Below, piece after piece: positions 1 through 7,095 of a DNA stretch of 12,234 nt. The notes below the pieces were generated by a model. That model was not told the origin of the DNA. It saw only the letters and a list, made by a program, of their open reading frames with translations, and ran no database searches. A program made the position numbers and the translations under genes. The stretch's first letter is position 1; each line of letters starts with the position of its first letter. The DNA comes from Chitinophaga pinensis (lineage in GTDB: Bacteria > Bacteroidota > Bacteroidia > M30B66), in NCBI GenBank assembly GCA_943330985.1, contig CALQJV010000007.1, positions 1-12,234 of the forward strand, given 5' to 3'.

Positions 1-795
1 ATTGAACTTCTTTACAATTTCCGTTTGGCCCGATTGAACACGCACAAAATAAATTCCTGGATTTAATCCCGATAAATCTACATGGAGCGGCGAACTTAAA
101 CTAGATTCTGGTTGAACTCGTTTTACCAAAGCTCCTAACACATTGCAAATGGAAATGGATACGTTGTTTTGAAGCGATTCAGGAATTTGTAAAAATAAAT
201 TTCCGTCTTGAACAGGGTTTGGATAAACTAGCAAATCGGATACAGTGTTGCCTCTGATTTGCTGACTATTTTGTACAGAAATGATCGGTGTTGAATAATC
301 CAACTTGGCTTGTAGACTGTTTGTTTCTGTTGCTGTTTCATCGCCAGTAAAAACTTGCAACTTGGTAAAATGAATATCATTGTTTTGATGTGGTTCCGCA
401 TTTCCTTGATAAACACCAGAAATATTATCGACAGTGATAAAATGAACATCTGCTATTTCAATACGAATAGATGGCTTAATGGAATATGGCAATAACAAAG
501 GTGTTAGCGCTCCGCCACGAATTATAATATCCACATCCACTTTACCATCTTTAAGTTGATTAGTTCGAACCGAATTATTCGCTTGGCTTGAATTCACTTC
601 CATCTTCTGGAAACGATTCTGACTTTCGATCTGAAAACGAACATGCAAATCTGAAGATGCATCAAAACGGCCATCGTTTAACAAGGTTAAATAAACCGTT
701 GAATTAGATTCTGTATTGCTTGATGCAGCTATGAAAAGTGTTTGAAAGACTGCAATTAAAACAAGGATGAGTTTGAAAGAAGAGCTGCGATTCAT
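1..795 (-). CDS. T9SS-secreted protein with type A C-terminal sorting domain (3' end cut by window edge)
   Basis: The open frame starts at the ATG at 795-793 and runs off the left edge; 265 residues are visible. Residues 1-25 form a signal peptide (basic MNR start, hydrophobic LILVLIAVF core, small residues AAS). Residues about 188-265 are a T9SS type A sorting domain: YPNP at 191-194, a beta-rich stretch with CNVLGALVK at 217-225, then LSGLNPGIYFVRV at 241-253 and a KKF end near 263. The domain normally ends within a few residues of that KKF, so only the last codon or codons and the stop are missing. The protein would cross the inner membrane by Sec and the outer membrane by T9SS. Residues 26-187 form a beta-rich, Asn/Ser-rich passenger I do not recognise; there is no visible enzyme motif. 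At about 265 aa it is small for a T9SS cargo, so an adhesive or structural role is possible but unproven. Confidence 0.9.
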   Translation of the reverse strand, partial: MNRSSSFKLILVLIAVFQTLFIAASSNTESNSTVYLTLLNDGRFDASSDLHVRFQIESQNRFQKMEVNSSQANNSVRTNQLKDGKVDVDIIIRGGALTPLLLPYSIKPSIRIEIADVHFITVDNISGVYQGNAEPHQNNDIHFTKLQVFTGDETATETNSLQAKLDYSTPIISVQNSQQIRGNTVSDLLVYPNPVQDGNLFLQIPESLQNNVSISICNVLGALVKRVQPESSLSSPLHVDLSGLNPGIYFVRVQSGQTEIVKKFN

Positions 796-818
796 AGCTT
801 GAAGTTTTGGTTAATATT

Positions 819-852
819 CAAATATAGAAGAAAGAACAACAGGTTTTACAAA
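819..852 (-). promoter_or_regulatory. Bacteroidota-type promoter for the T9SS cargo gene
   Basis: On the minus strand, TATATTTG at 826-819 matches the -7 consensus TAnnTTTG. TTTG at 852-849 matches the -33 element, with 22 bases between them, inside the 19-23 range known for Bacteroides/Flavobacterium promoters. It lies 23 bases upstream of the ATG at 795. Confidence 0.6.
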
Positions 853-856
853 CATA

Positions 857-877
857 TTTTTCCAATTATCGGAAAAA
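857..877. repeat. Inverted repeat upstream of the T9SS cargo promoter
   Basis: TTTTTCC at 857-863 and GGAAAAA at 871-877 form a perfect 7-bp inverted repeat around a 7-base centre. A second small hairpin, CATTTT-aag-AAAATG, follows at 881-895. Both sit just upstream of the -33 element of the minus-strand gene, in the divergent intergenic region 796-1049, which otherwise shows no gene. They could be an operator or chance symmetry in AT-rich DNA. Confidence 0.3.
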
Positions 878-1025
878 ATACATTTTAAGAAAATGGAAAT
901 TGAAGAGAATCCTAGTGAATTCCAATTACCTGATTTCAATTGTACGTTCATACAAAACTTAGCACCTGTCGACTAATCGAAACTATTCATTTCTTTTCAA
1001 GATGTGAAAGGCATCTAGTTTCAAC

Positions 1026-1033
1026 TATTTTTG
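1026..1033 (+). promoter_or_regulatory. -7 promoter box for the 478-aa gene
   Basis: TATTTTTG matches TAnnTTTG exactly and ends 16 bases before the ATG at 1050. A weak -33 partner, TGTG at 1003-1006, is 19 bases upstream. Transcription would start roughly ten bases before the start codon. Confidence 0.45.
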
Positions 1034-1049
1034 TAGATAAGTAAATCTT

Positions 1050-2486
1050 ATGCAACAGAGCAAACTCATCCTCTTATTAAAATCGCTTTCAAAAAAAGAA
1101 TTGAAGGAGTTTCAAGCATTTACCGCTTCCGAATTTTTCAATAAAAACGAGACCCTGATTGTTTTATTAAAAAATATTTCCGAATACCAAGGTCATTTCG
1201 AAAGCCCTAAATTAGAAAGGGAAACTTTTTTCAAGAAACATTATCCTAAGGAAGTTTTTGAGGATCAGAAGTTTCGTTACATGCAAAGCGATCTTACCAA
1301 ATTATTGGAAGAGTTTCTTGCTTACAATGAATACAACAAAAATGAATTCGGGAAAAAATACTTTCTTCTTGAATCGTTAAATCAACGAAACCAGGACAAA
1401 TATTTCCTGCAAGAACTCGATTCCATTCAAGCTATTAACGACAAATCGCCTTTTCGTGATGCTGAATACTATTTCAACCAACATAAAATAAGCGAGTTAT
1501 CCTATCAATACACCTCCGAAAAACGCAATCGTGCTTTCGATTCATCGTTGCAAGAGGTTATCGATAATTTGGAAATCACCTATTTGGCCAAAGGTTTCCG
1601 TTACTATTGCGAAATGATAAACCGAAGAAATATTCTGAGTGTTGAATACAACCTGAGTTTCTTCGATGAAATGGTGAAGTACCTCGAAAATGCAAGCTTC
1701 GATTTTGTCCCGGTTATTCGTATTTATCGTTTTATTCACAAAGCCCTTACCGATCCCGAAAACAAACCAAACTACTACCAATTACTAAGTAGTTTACGCG
1801 AACATAGCAAGTTGTTCAGTCAAACCGAACAACGTGGAATGTATGTATTTGCTCAAAATTACTGCATCAAACGAATTAACCAAGGTGATTCCAATGCGCT
1901 CAAAGACATTTTCGAACTGTATCAATTGATGGTCGATAATGAATTGATTTTTGAAGGCAATTATGTGAGTCAGCCCGATTTCAAAAACATTGTTACTACC
2001 GGACTTCGTTTGGGTGAAGTAGAATGGGTGAATGGATTTATCGAAGAATTTCGTGAAAAGTTAAATCCTGAATTCAGCGAAAACGCCTACACATATAGTA
2101 TGGCTTGGATTCATTTCACTAAAAAGGAAAATGACAAAGCCTTGCGCATGTTGCTTCGGGTTGAATTTAATGATGTGTATTACCACCTTGATTCAAAGTC
2201 CTTGTTGATGAAAGTGTATTATGAGATGAACGAGTTTGATGCATTTTTATCGCTGGTTGATGCTTTTCGAATTTACTTGCGGAGGAATAAGTTCATTTCC
2301 GATTTTCAAAAAGAAACCTATTCCAATTTCATTCAGGTAATCAATAAACTGATGAAGTTGAAAATGCGAAATCAACCCATCACACTATCAATCCATAAAG
2401 ATATTTGTGCAACCAAACCCGCCGCCGACCTCCATTGGCTTATCTCGAAATCTGAAGAACTCGCACGCATTGCGAAAATCCTGTAA
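1050..2486 (+). CDS. Hypothetical alpha-helical protein, possible TPR-like repeats
   Basis: This 478-aa protein has no signal peptide and no membrane segment, so it should be cytoplasmic. I do not recognise a named family. The N-terminal ~95 residues are rich in Lys, Glu, Leu and Phe (LSKKELKEFQAF, FFNKNETLIVLLK, YMQSDLTKLLEEFLAY) and resemble openings I have seen in uncharacterised Bacteroidota proteins. The rest is a run of amphipathic helices. Around residues 345-430, paired helices with small/aromatic spacing (YSMAWIHFTKKENDKALRML, then SLLMKVYYEMNEFDAFLSL) resemble tetratricopeptide-type units, which would suggest a protein-binding scaffold. It has no visible catalytic motif. It is transcribed alone, divergent from the T9SS cargo gene and about 105 bases before the thiolase, so the context does not assign a role. 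The frame is clean throughout and the ATG follows a good -7 box. Confidence 0.85.
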   Translation: MQQSKLILLLKSLSKKELKEFQAFTASEFFNKNETLIVLLKNISEYQGHFESPKLERETFFKKHYPKEVFEDQKFRYMQSDLTKLLEEFLAYNEYNKNEFGKKYFLLESLNQRNQDKYFLQELDSIQAINDKSPFRDAEYYFNQHKISELSYQYTSEKRNRAFDSSLQEVIDNLEITYLAKGFRYYCEMINRRNILSVEYNLSFFDEMVKYLENASFDFVPVIRIYRFIHKALTDPENKPNYYQLLSSLREHSKLFSQTEQRGMYVFAQNYCIKRINQGDSNALKDIFELYQLMVDNELIFEGNYVSQPDFKNIVTTGLRLGEVEWVNGFIEEFREKLNPEFSENAYTYSMAWIHFTKKENDKALRMLLRVEFNDVYYHLDSKSLLMKVYYEMNEFDAFLSLVDAFRIYLRRNKFISDFQKETYSNFIQVINKLMKLKMRNQPITLSIHKDICATKPAADLHWLISKSEELARIAKIL

Positions 2487-2552
2487 AAACCACTCTTAGG
2501 AAAAACGATTCTCCAAAATCCCAATCATATCATTTTAATAATAGAAATCAAT

Positions 2553-2560
2553 TAAGTTTG
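2553..2560 (+). promoter_or_regulatory. -7 promoter box for the thiolase gene
   Basis: TAAGTTTG matches TAnnTTTG and ends 31 bases before the ATG at 2592. No good TTTG element is seen 19-23 bases upstream; the nearest is TTTT at 2533-2536, 16 bases away. The box supports a transcription unit beginning here and including the following peptidase gene. Confidence 0.4.
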
Positions 2561-2591
2561 CAACGTTTTAAAATCAAACTTACTATACACC

Positions 2592-3770
2592 ATGAATGAA
2601 GTTGTAATCATTGCTGCTGCTCGTACTCCAATTGGAAGTTTTAACGGTTCTTTGGCCGGACTTTCTGCTACACAACTAGGAGCTGCTGCAATCAAAGGCG
2701 CCGTTGAACGTGCCGGAATAAATCCCAATCAGATTCAAGAAGTTTTTATGGGCAATGTGTTGTCGGCCAATTTAGGACAAGCACCTGCAACCCAAGCGGC
2801 TACTTTTGCTGGCTTACCTAATACAATTCCAAGTACTACAATCAATAAAGTATGTGCTTCGGCTATGAAAGCGGTGATGCTTGCGGCACAAACAATTCAA
2901 TCGGGGGCAAACGAAATTGTGGTTGCCGGTGGAATGGAAAGCATGTCGAACGTACCTTATTACCTCGACAAAGCACGTAATGGGTATCGTCTTGGTCACG
3001 GACAAATCATGGATGGGTTGGTAAAAGACGGACTTTGGGATGTGTATAAGAATTACCACATGGGCTCTGCGGCAGAACTTTGCGCACGTGAGAACAATAT
3101 TACCCGCGAAGAACAAGATGCATTTGCGATTGAATCATACAAACGTTCGGCAGCAGCTGTGGAAGCAGGAAAGTTCAAAAACGAAATTGTTTCAGTTAGC
3201 ATTCCTCAGCGCAAAGGCGATCCGATTGTGATTTCAGAAGATGAAGAATACAAAAATATCAAATTTGATAAAGTACCAACACTTGCTCCCGTTTTCGATA
3301 AAGAAGGAACGGTAACTGCGGCAAACGCTTCGACATTAAACGATGGTGCTGTTGCCTTAGTGTTGATGAGTGCATCGAAAGCAGCGGAACTTGGATTAAA
3401 ACCGATTGCAGCAATTCGCAGTTTTGCTGATGCGCAACAAGCGCCAGAATATTTCACAACTGCGCCCGCAAAAGCAATTCCTTTGGCAATTGCAAAAGCA
3501 GGTCTTTCTGCATCCGACATCGATTTTTATGAAATAAACGAAGCATTTTCAGTGGTAGCTTTGGCTAATAATAAAATCTTAGGATTAGATTCCAATAAAG
3601 TGAATGTAAATGGTGGTGCTGTTGCCTTGGGGCACCCACTTGGAACTTCCGGTGCAAGAATCATTGCTACACTCATCAATGTATTGGATCAAAATTCAGG
3701 AAAATACGGTGTTGCTGCTATTTGCAATGGTGGCGGTGGCGCTTCAGCAATTGTGATCGAAAAACTTTAA
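2592..3770 (+). CDS. Acetyl-CoA C-acetyltransferase (thiolase)
   Basis: This 392-aa protein has the usual length of biosynthetic/degradative thiolases and all their active-site features. The nucleophile Cys88 lies in [15 protein letters not shown] begins at Asn316, His348 lies in [10 protein letters not shown], and the C-terminal acid/base Cys378 lies in CNGGGGASA. The GGMESMSN motif is at 113-120. It should catalyse reversible condensation of two acetyl-CoA to acetoacetyl-CoA, or thiolysis of 3-ketoacyl-CoA. Size and the closeness to acetoacetyl-CoA thiolases favour the C4 substrate, but chain-length specificity cannot be fixed from the sequence. The protein is soluble and cytoplasmic. No hydroxyacyl-CoA dehydrogenase or CoA-transferase lies beside it, so the pathway (fatty acid, amino acid or ketone-body turnover) is open. 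The next gene begins 3 bases after the stop. Confidence 0.95.
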   Translation: MNEVVIIAAARTPIGSFNGSLAGLSATQLGAAAIKGAVERAGINPNQIQEVFMGNVLSANLGQAPATQAATFAGLPNTIPSTTINKVCASAMKAVMLAAQTIQSGANEIVVAGGMESMSNVPYYLDKARNGYRLGHGQIMDGLVKDGLWDVYKNYHMGSAAELCARENNITREEQDAFAIESYKRSAAAVEAGKFKNEIVSVSIPQRKGDPIVISEDEEYKNIKFDKVPTLAPVFDKEGTVTAANASTLNDGAVALVLMSASKAAELGLKPIAAIRSFADAQQAPEYFTTAPAKAIPLAIAKAGLSASDIDFYEINEAFSVVALANNKILGLDSNKVNVNGGAVALGHPLGTSGARIIATLINVLDQNSGKYGVAAICNGGGGASAIVIEKL

Positions 3771-3773
3771 GCG

Positions 3774-4589
3774 GTGTTAAACGGACTTTCCGAAATTCGA
3801 ATTCAATTCGGCATTTGTAACCTCAGTGTTATTCCGGGTCGCATAGAACCCAGCGATAAAAGTGAGATGATTACTCAATTGCTTTTTGGCGAACACTTTA
3901 CGGTGTTGCGTCGACAAGATAATTGGTTATACATCCGATGCGCCTTCGATAATTACGAATGCTGGATTGATTTCAAACAATGTCAGGAAATTTCGTTCGA
4001 AACATTCAATGAATTGGAAGCGCGCGAGATTACCTCAACCATGGAATTGATGTATGTGCTCGAAGATACCGAACGCGGATTTTATCAGCCCGTTGTTATT
4101 GGAAGTTCACTCCCCTACTTCGATGGTAAAACATGTAATTTAGAAGGATTCGAATATGCCTACGACGGACAAACAAACACTATCAAACATGGCCATATTA
4201 ATGAGTTCGTGGCCGATTCGGCTTACACATTTCTGAACGCTCCTTACCTCTGGGGCGGCCGTTCTCCCTTAGGAATTGATTGTTCAGGCTTCACGCAGGT
4301 GGTTTACAAATTGGCCGGACAAAAGTTGCAACGCGATGCATACCAACAAGCCGATCAAGGTATAACACTGGGTTTTATAGAAGAAGCGGAACCTGGCGAC
4401 TTGGCATTTTTCGACAATGATGAGGGTAAAATTATCCATGTGGGAATTCTCTTAGGCCAAGGAAAAATAATTCATGCTTCTGGAAAAGTGCGTATCGACC
4501 GCATCGACCACCAGGGAATTTTCAATGAAGAAACCGGCAAATATTCTCATAAATTACGCATTATTAAACGCATTTTAGGATTATCTTAA
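3774..4589 (+). CDS. C40-family (NlpC/P60) peptidase with N-terminal SH3-like domain
   Basis: This 271-aa protein uses a GTG start 3 bases after the thiolase stop; the first internal ATG (residue 32) would remove part of the SH3-like domain. Residues ~12-70 look like a bacterial SH3 domain (LLFGEHFTVL, NWLYIRC, CWIDF). Residues ~145-270 are the NlpC/P60 domain: catalytic Cys170 in GIDCSGFTQVVYKL, His222 in IIHVGILLG and third polar residue His234 in KIIHAS. PGDLAFF at 207-213 is a family signature. Such enzymes cleave gamma-D-Glu-diamino acid bonds in peptidoglycan peptides. There is no signal peptide or lipobox, so it probably acts in the cytoplasm. SH3-NlpC/P60 enzymes of the YkfC type recycle murein peptides; that role here is inference from architecture. 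It is probably co-transcribed with the thiolase. Confidence 0.9.
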   Translation: MLNGLSEIRIQFGICNLSVIPGRIEPSDKSEMITQLLFGEHFTVLRRQDNWLYIRCAFDNYECWIDFKQCQEISFETFNELEAREITSTMELMYVLEDTERGFYQPVVIGSSLPYFDGKTCNLEGFEYAYDGQTNTIKHGHINEFVADSAYTFLNAPYLWGGRSPLGIDCSGFTQVVYKLAGQKLQRDAYQQADQGITLGFIEEAEPGDLAFFDNDEGKIIHVGILLGQGKIIHASGKVRIDRIDHQGIFNEETGKYSHKLRIIKRILGLS

Positions 4590-4718
4590 ATCAACAATTC
4601 ACCAGCTTTTTTAAGGATTTTTTTTCTTTGGTTTTAGAACAGTTGAGTTTAAACAAATACATTTTGTTCGCTAGTTTTTTATCCAAAACATGCGAATTCA
4701 CCTCTTAAATAATCATTT

Positions 4719-5300
4719 ATGAAATCGATTGTTGTGTATTGCGGATCTAGAAAAGGAAATAAACCTGTTTATGCCGAAGCGGCTGCTCAATTGGGACAAT
4801 TAATGGCTGAACAGAAAATTCGCTTAGTATATGGTGGAGGAAGTGTTGGATTGATGGGCATAATTGCCAGTTCTACCATGCAACATGGCGGGGAAGTTTT
4901 GGGTGTTATTCCAGGTTTTCTGAACGATTTGGAAGTTGGCCACACAGGCATTACCAAAATGGTGGTTGTTGAGAATATGCATCAACGGAAACTCATGATG
5001 CATGAAGAATCGGATGGAATTATTACCATGCCCGGTGGATTTGGAACCATGGAAGAAATATTCGAAATGCTTACCTGGGGACAATTGGGATTGCATCAAA
5101 AGCCCATTGGTGTTTTAAACGTGGGTGGATTTTACGATGATTTAATTGCTCAAGCCGACCGCATGGTATCCGACGATTTCCTTAGCGAACGCAATCGTGC
5201 TATGCTCATTGTAGATTCGAATCCAGAAACACTGCTTAAGAAACTTCAAGATTACCGACCAAGTGACAATCCACATATTATTTCGATTGACAGAACTTAG
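4719..5300 (+). CDS. LOG-family protein (TIGR00730), putative cytokinin riboside 5'-monophosphate phosphoribohydrolase
   Basis: This 193-aa protein has the normal length for the family. Its Rossmann-type fold has YGGGSVGLMG at 38-47, the MHQRK motif at 87-91 with Met93-94, and the signature PGGFGTMEE at 105-113, whose glutamates belong to the active site. Family members hydrolyse the N-glycosidic bond of nucleoside 5'-monophosphates (AMP or N6-modified adenosine monophosphates), releasing the base and ribose 5-phosphate. In most bacteria the physiological role is unclear and may be nucleotide salvage. The protein is cytoplasmic. It is preceded by a 129-base gap holding two small palindromes (GTTTAAAC at 4647-4654, and AACAAA/TTTGTT at 4652-4668) but only an imperfect -7 box, so its promoter is uncertain. 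It is probably a single-gene unit. Confidence 0.92.
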   Translation: MKSIVVYCGSRKGNKPVYAEAAAQLGQLMAEQKIRLVYGGGSVGLMGIIASSTMQHGGEVLGVIPGFLNDLEVGHTGITKMVVVENMHQRKLMMHEESDGIITMPGGFGTMEEIFEMLTWGQLGLHQKPIGVLNVGGFYDDLIAQADRMVSDDFLSERNRAMLIVDSNPETLLKKLQDYRPSDNPHIISIDRT

Positions 5301-5341
5301 TTATTCGATTGTTGGTTGGTCATTGACCTCTCCTAAAGGTT

Positions 5342-5360
5342 GAAACTTTTTTGAAGTTTC
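5342..5360. repeat. Small inverted repeat downstream of the LOG gene
   Basis: GAAACTT at 5342-5348 and AAGTTTC at 5354-5360 are perfect complements around a 5-base loop, 41 bases after the LOG stop codon. It could be a weak transcription stop, but no T run follows it. The remaining bases of 5301-5482 show no gene; an 8-bp palindrome ATCTAGAT lies at 5425-5432. Confidence 0.3.
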
Positions 5361-5447
5361 TGAAACATTGCTTTAATGCTGAATAATGGAAAGCTAAGAT
5401 TATTTTTTCATGATAGTTTAGCAGATCTAGATTAATATAAAATTAGG

Positions 5448-5478
5448 TTTGCAATTTGACGACTTTTGAATATTTTTG
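5448..5478 (+). promoter_or_regulatory. Promoter of the higBA operon
   Basis: TATTTTTG at 5471-5478 matches the -7 consensus TAnnTTTG, and TTTG at 5448-5451 matches the -33 element with exactly 19 bases between. The -7 box ends 4 bases before the GTG start of higB, so the mRNA would be leaderless or nearly so. TAGGTTTG at 5444-5451 also fits a -7 box and could be a second upstream promoter. TTTG recurs at 5448, 5455, 5465 and 5475, partly at 10-base intervals. An antitoxin operator probably overlaps this stretch, but no clear palindrome marks it. Confidence 0.6.
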
Positions 5479-5482
5479 CTAA

Positions 5483-5809
5483 GTGAAAGTCCTTGTCAAG
5501 AAAACGATTCTATTTTATATTAAAAAATATCCAATGGCCGAAACTCCATTAATGATATGGTATACGGAGTTTTCAAGACATAAATTTTCTAATTTCAATG
5601 AACTTAAAATGGTTTATCGAAATGCTAGTATTGTGAATAATAATAGAGTAGTTTCTAATATTAAAGGCAATGACTTTAGATTGGTAATTTCAATAAACTT
5701 CTTGCAAGCAGCATCCTATGTAATTTGGTTTGGAACTCATAATGAATACGATAAAATTGATGTTCAAACCATCCCATTTGATACAACTATTCTAACAAAT
5801 AAAATCTGA
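5483..5809 (+). CDS. higB: HigB-family mRNA interferase toxin
   Basis: This 108-aa protein from a GTG start matches the HigB_toxin family (RelE/ParE superfamily; E. coli HigB relatives) along its length. The N-terminal helix carries KKTILFYIKKYP followed by the family's AETPLMIWY, the central strand is VVSNIKGNDFRLVISINF at 56-73, and the C-terminal signature is FGTHNEYDKID at 83-93. Family toxins are ribosome-dependent endoribonucleases that cut translated mRNA. The GTG start is preferred over the ATG at residue 18 because it keeps the conserved first helix. The gene precedes its antitoxin by 4 bases, the reversed toxin-first order typical of hig modules. The coding sequence is very AT-rich (27 G+C in 5581-5700, 22.5%), unlike the LOG gene upstream, which suggests acquisition by transfer. 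No frameshift or truncation is seen, so it should be functional. Confidence 0.9.
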   Translation: MKVLVKKTILFYIKKYPMAETPLMIWYTEFSRHKFSNFNELKMVYRNASIVNNNRVVSNIKGNDFRLVISINFLQAASYVIWFGTHNEYDKIDVQTIPFDTTILTNKI

Positions 5810-5813
5810 AAAT

Positions 5814-6170
5814 ATGAATTGGAAAGTATTAAAAACAGAAGAAGATTATAATAGTGCTTCAATTCGTATGATGGAAATTTTTCATTCTGAGCTTAACACT
5901 CCAGAAAAAGATGAGTTAGAACTTTTGTTATTGCTTGTAAAAGATTTTGATGACAAACATTATCAATTACCAGAACTTGATGCGCTGAAAGTCATTAAAT
6001 ACAAAATGAAAGAAAAAGGAATAAAAGCAAAAGATCTTGAACCAATAATTGGAAGCAAGGGGCATGTGTCTGCGATACTTTCAGGTAAACGCGAAATAAC
6101 ATTGAAAATGGCTCAAAAACTGAAAAATTATTTTAGCCTTCCTGCTGAAGTTTTTTTGCACGGGACCTGA
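5814..6170 (+). CDS. higA: HigA-family antitoxin, helix-turn-helix
   Basis: This 118-aa protein begins 4 bases after the higB stop, so the pair is one operon. Residues 1-50 are acidic and helical (EKDELELLLLLVKDFDD), fitting the toxin-contacting part of HigA proteins. Residues ~56-110 are a Xre/Cro-type DNA-binding domain: DALKVIKYKMKEKGI as the first helix, KAKDLEPIIG and then GHVSAILSGKREIT as the recognition helix, followed by LKMAQKLKNYF. By family knowledge it neutralises HigB and represses the operon promoter, alone or with the toxin. The DNA remains AT-rich but less extreme than in higB. It ends about 100 bases before the convergent methyltransferase. That gap (6171-6267) holds only a weak repeat, AATGAG/CTCATT at 6182-6208, and no T-tailed terminator. 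Confidence 0.92.
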   Translation: MNWKVLKTEEDYNSASIRMMEIFHSELNTPEKDELELLLLLVKDFDDKHYQLPELDALKVIKYKMKEKGIKAKDLEPIIGSKGHVSAILSGKREITLKMAQKLKNYFSLPAEVFLHGT

Positions 6171-6267
6171 TTTTTTTAATTAATGAGATTATAAATGGGA
6201 TGCTCATTCATTTAAAAAGCATTGCATAATTCTTTGCTCAATAAATAAAATTCCCTTCAATTCTCAA

Positions 6268-7068
6268 TCATTTTCTAATTGCATTAATTGAATAAACCAT
6301 CGGAATTTTGTCGTCAAAATGTTCTATTCGATATTTTTTGGGTTCAAATTCAATGGTCTTGTTGAAACAATTATAAGGTGAGTAATCATACTCGTCAAAC
6401 GATTTTATTTCAATTCCATGTTTAAGCAGACTATTTAGAACTTCGCTTATCCCGTGATTCCACATAACATATGACTGTGTTATGTCAGCATTTCGGTCTG
6501 CGTAGGTTCCTGTTTCCGATTCTAAAATTGCACCTGAATTAAAATATCTGTAATCTATTTTCTCAAAGTTATCGTCAAACATCCACACAACAGGATGAAA
6601 CTCTACAAATACAAATTGGCCATTGGGTTTCAGAAAATGGGAAACGATTTCAGCCCATTTGTTTATGTCAGGCAACCAACCAATCGTTCCGTAACTTGTA
6701 AAAACAATATCGAACTTTTCATTAAGATGGTTGGGCAAATCGTATATATCGCAACAAATAAACTTGGTATTCGATTGAGTTTTTTTGGCAATTTTCATTG
6801 CAGTTTCAATGGCTTTGTCTGATAAATCAATACCTGTAACGATAGCACCCAGTCGGCTCAACGAAATGGAATCTTGACCAAAATGACATTGCAAATGAAG
6901 AATTGTTTTTCCTCTGATGTCGCCAAGTAATTCTAATTCAATGTCATTTAAAGAAGATTTCCCCTTTAGAAATCCGTCTAGATCGTAAAATTCAGATTTT
7001 AAGTGTGCATCCGTTTTGTTGTTCCAAGAATTTCGGTTTATTTCAATGTAATTTTGTTCATCGTTCAT
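6268..7068 (-). CDS. Class I SAM-dependent methyltransferase, substrate unknown
   Basis: This 266-aa protein has a complete Rossmann methyltransferase core. Motif I is ILHLQCHFGQDS at 56-67, the acidic residue binding the SAM ribose is Asp81 in TGIDLSDKAI, Asp107 lies in FICCDIYDLP, motif post-II is FDIVFTSYG at 119-127, and the strand after LKPNGQFVFVEFHPV ends motif III. The Gln-Cys-His form of motif I marks a widespread small-molecule methyltransferase group. An aromatic C-terminal part (residues ~160-266, with WMFDDNF and EYDYSPYNCF) would form the substrate pocket, but nothing shows which substrate is methylated. The protein is cytoplasmic with no target-recognition domain, so a DNA methylase is unlikely. 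It starts 27 bases after the mscS stop on the same strand and may be transcribed from that gene's promoter; I see no good -7 box in the gap. It converges on higA. Confidence 0.88.
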   Translation of the reverse strand: MNDEQNYIEINRNSWNNKTDAHLKSEFYDLDGFLKGKSSLNDIELELLGDIRGKTILHLQCHFGQDSISLSRLGAIVTGIDLSDKAIETAMKIAKKTQSNTKFICCDIYDLPNHLNEKFDIVFTSYGTIGWLPDINKWAEIVSHFLKPNGQFVFVEFHPVVWMFDDNFEKIDYRYFNSGAILESETGTYADRNADITQSYVMWNHGISEVLNSLLKHGIEIKSFDEYDYSPYNCFNKTIEFEPKKYRIEHFDDKIPMVYSINAIRK

Positions 7069-7095
7069 TTTTCCTATGTTGGACTTAATAAAAAA

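Noticed and set aside
228..449. 73-residue open frame on the minus strand at the left edge
   Set aside because: It overlaps in another frame the long minus-strand T9SS cargo gene, whose signal peptide and sorting domain are unmistakable.
796..1049. Possible RNA gene or riboswitch in the divergent intergenic region
   Set aside because: No tRNA-like cloverleaf, conserved riboswitch core or strong GC-rich structure is visible; only short AT-rich repeats and promoter boxes.
2814..3520. Open frames of 100 and 104 residues on the minus strand and 63 on the plus strand inside the thiolase
   Set aside because: They are antisense or out-of-frame shadows of a fully conserved thiolase and show no family resemblance.
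4824..5099. 91-residue minus-strand open frame inside the LOG-family gene
   Set aside because: Antisense shadow of a conserved gene with the complete PGGFGTMEE signature.
6182..6240. Possible terminators between higA and the methyltransferase (AATGAG/CTCATT, TAAATG/CATTTA)
   Set aside because: Stems are 6 bp, AT-rich, mutually overlapping and lack T tails, so they do not stand out from chance.
6268..7068. The methyltransferase next to higBA as a restriction-modification or defence system
   Set aside because: It has no target-recognition domain or DPPY/NPPY-type catalytic motif and no endonuclease neighbour; it looks like a small-molecule methyltransferase.
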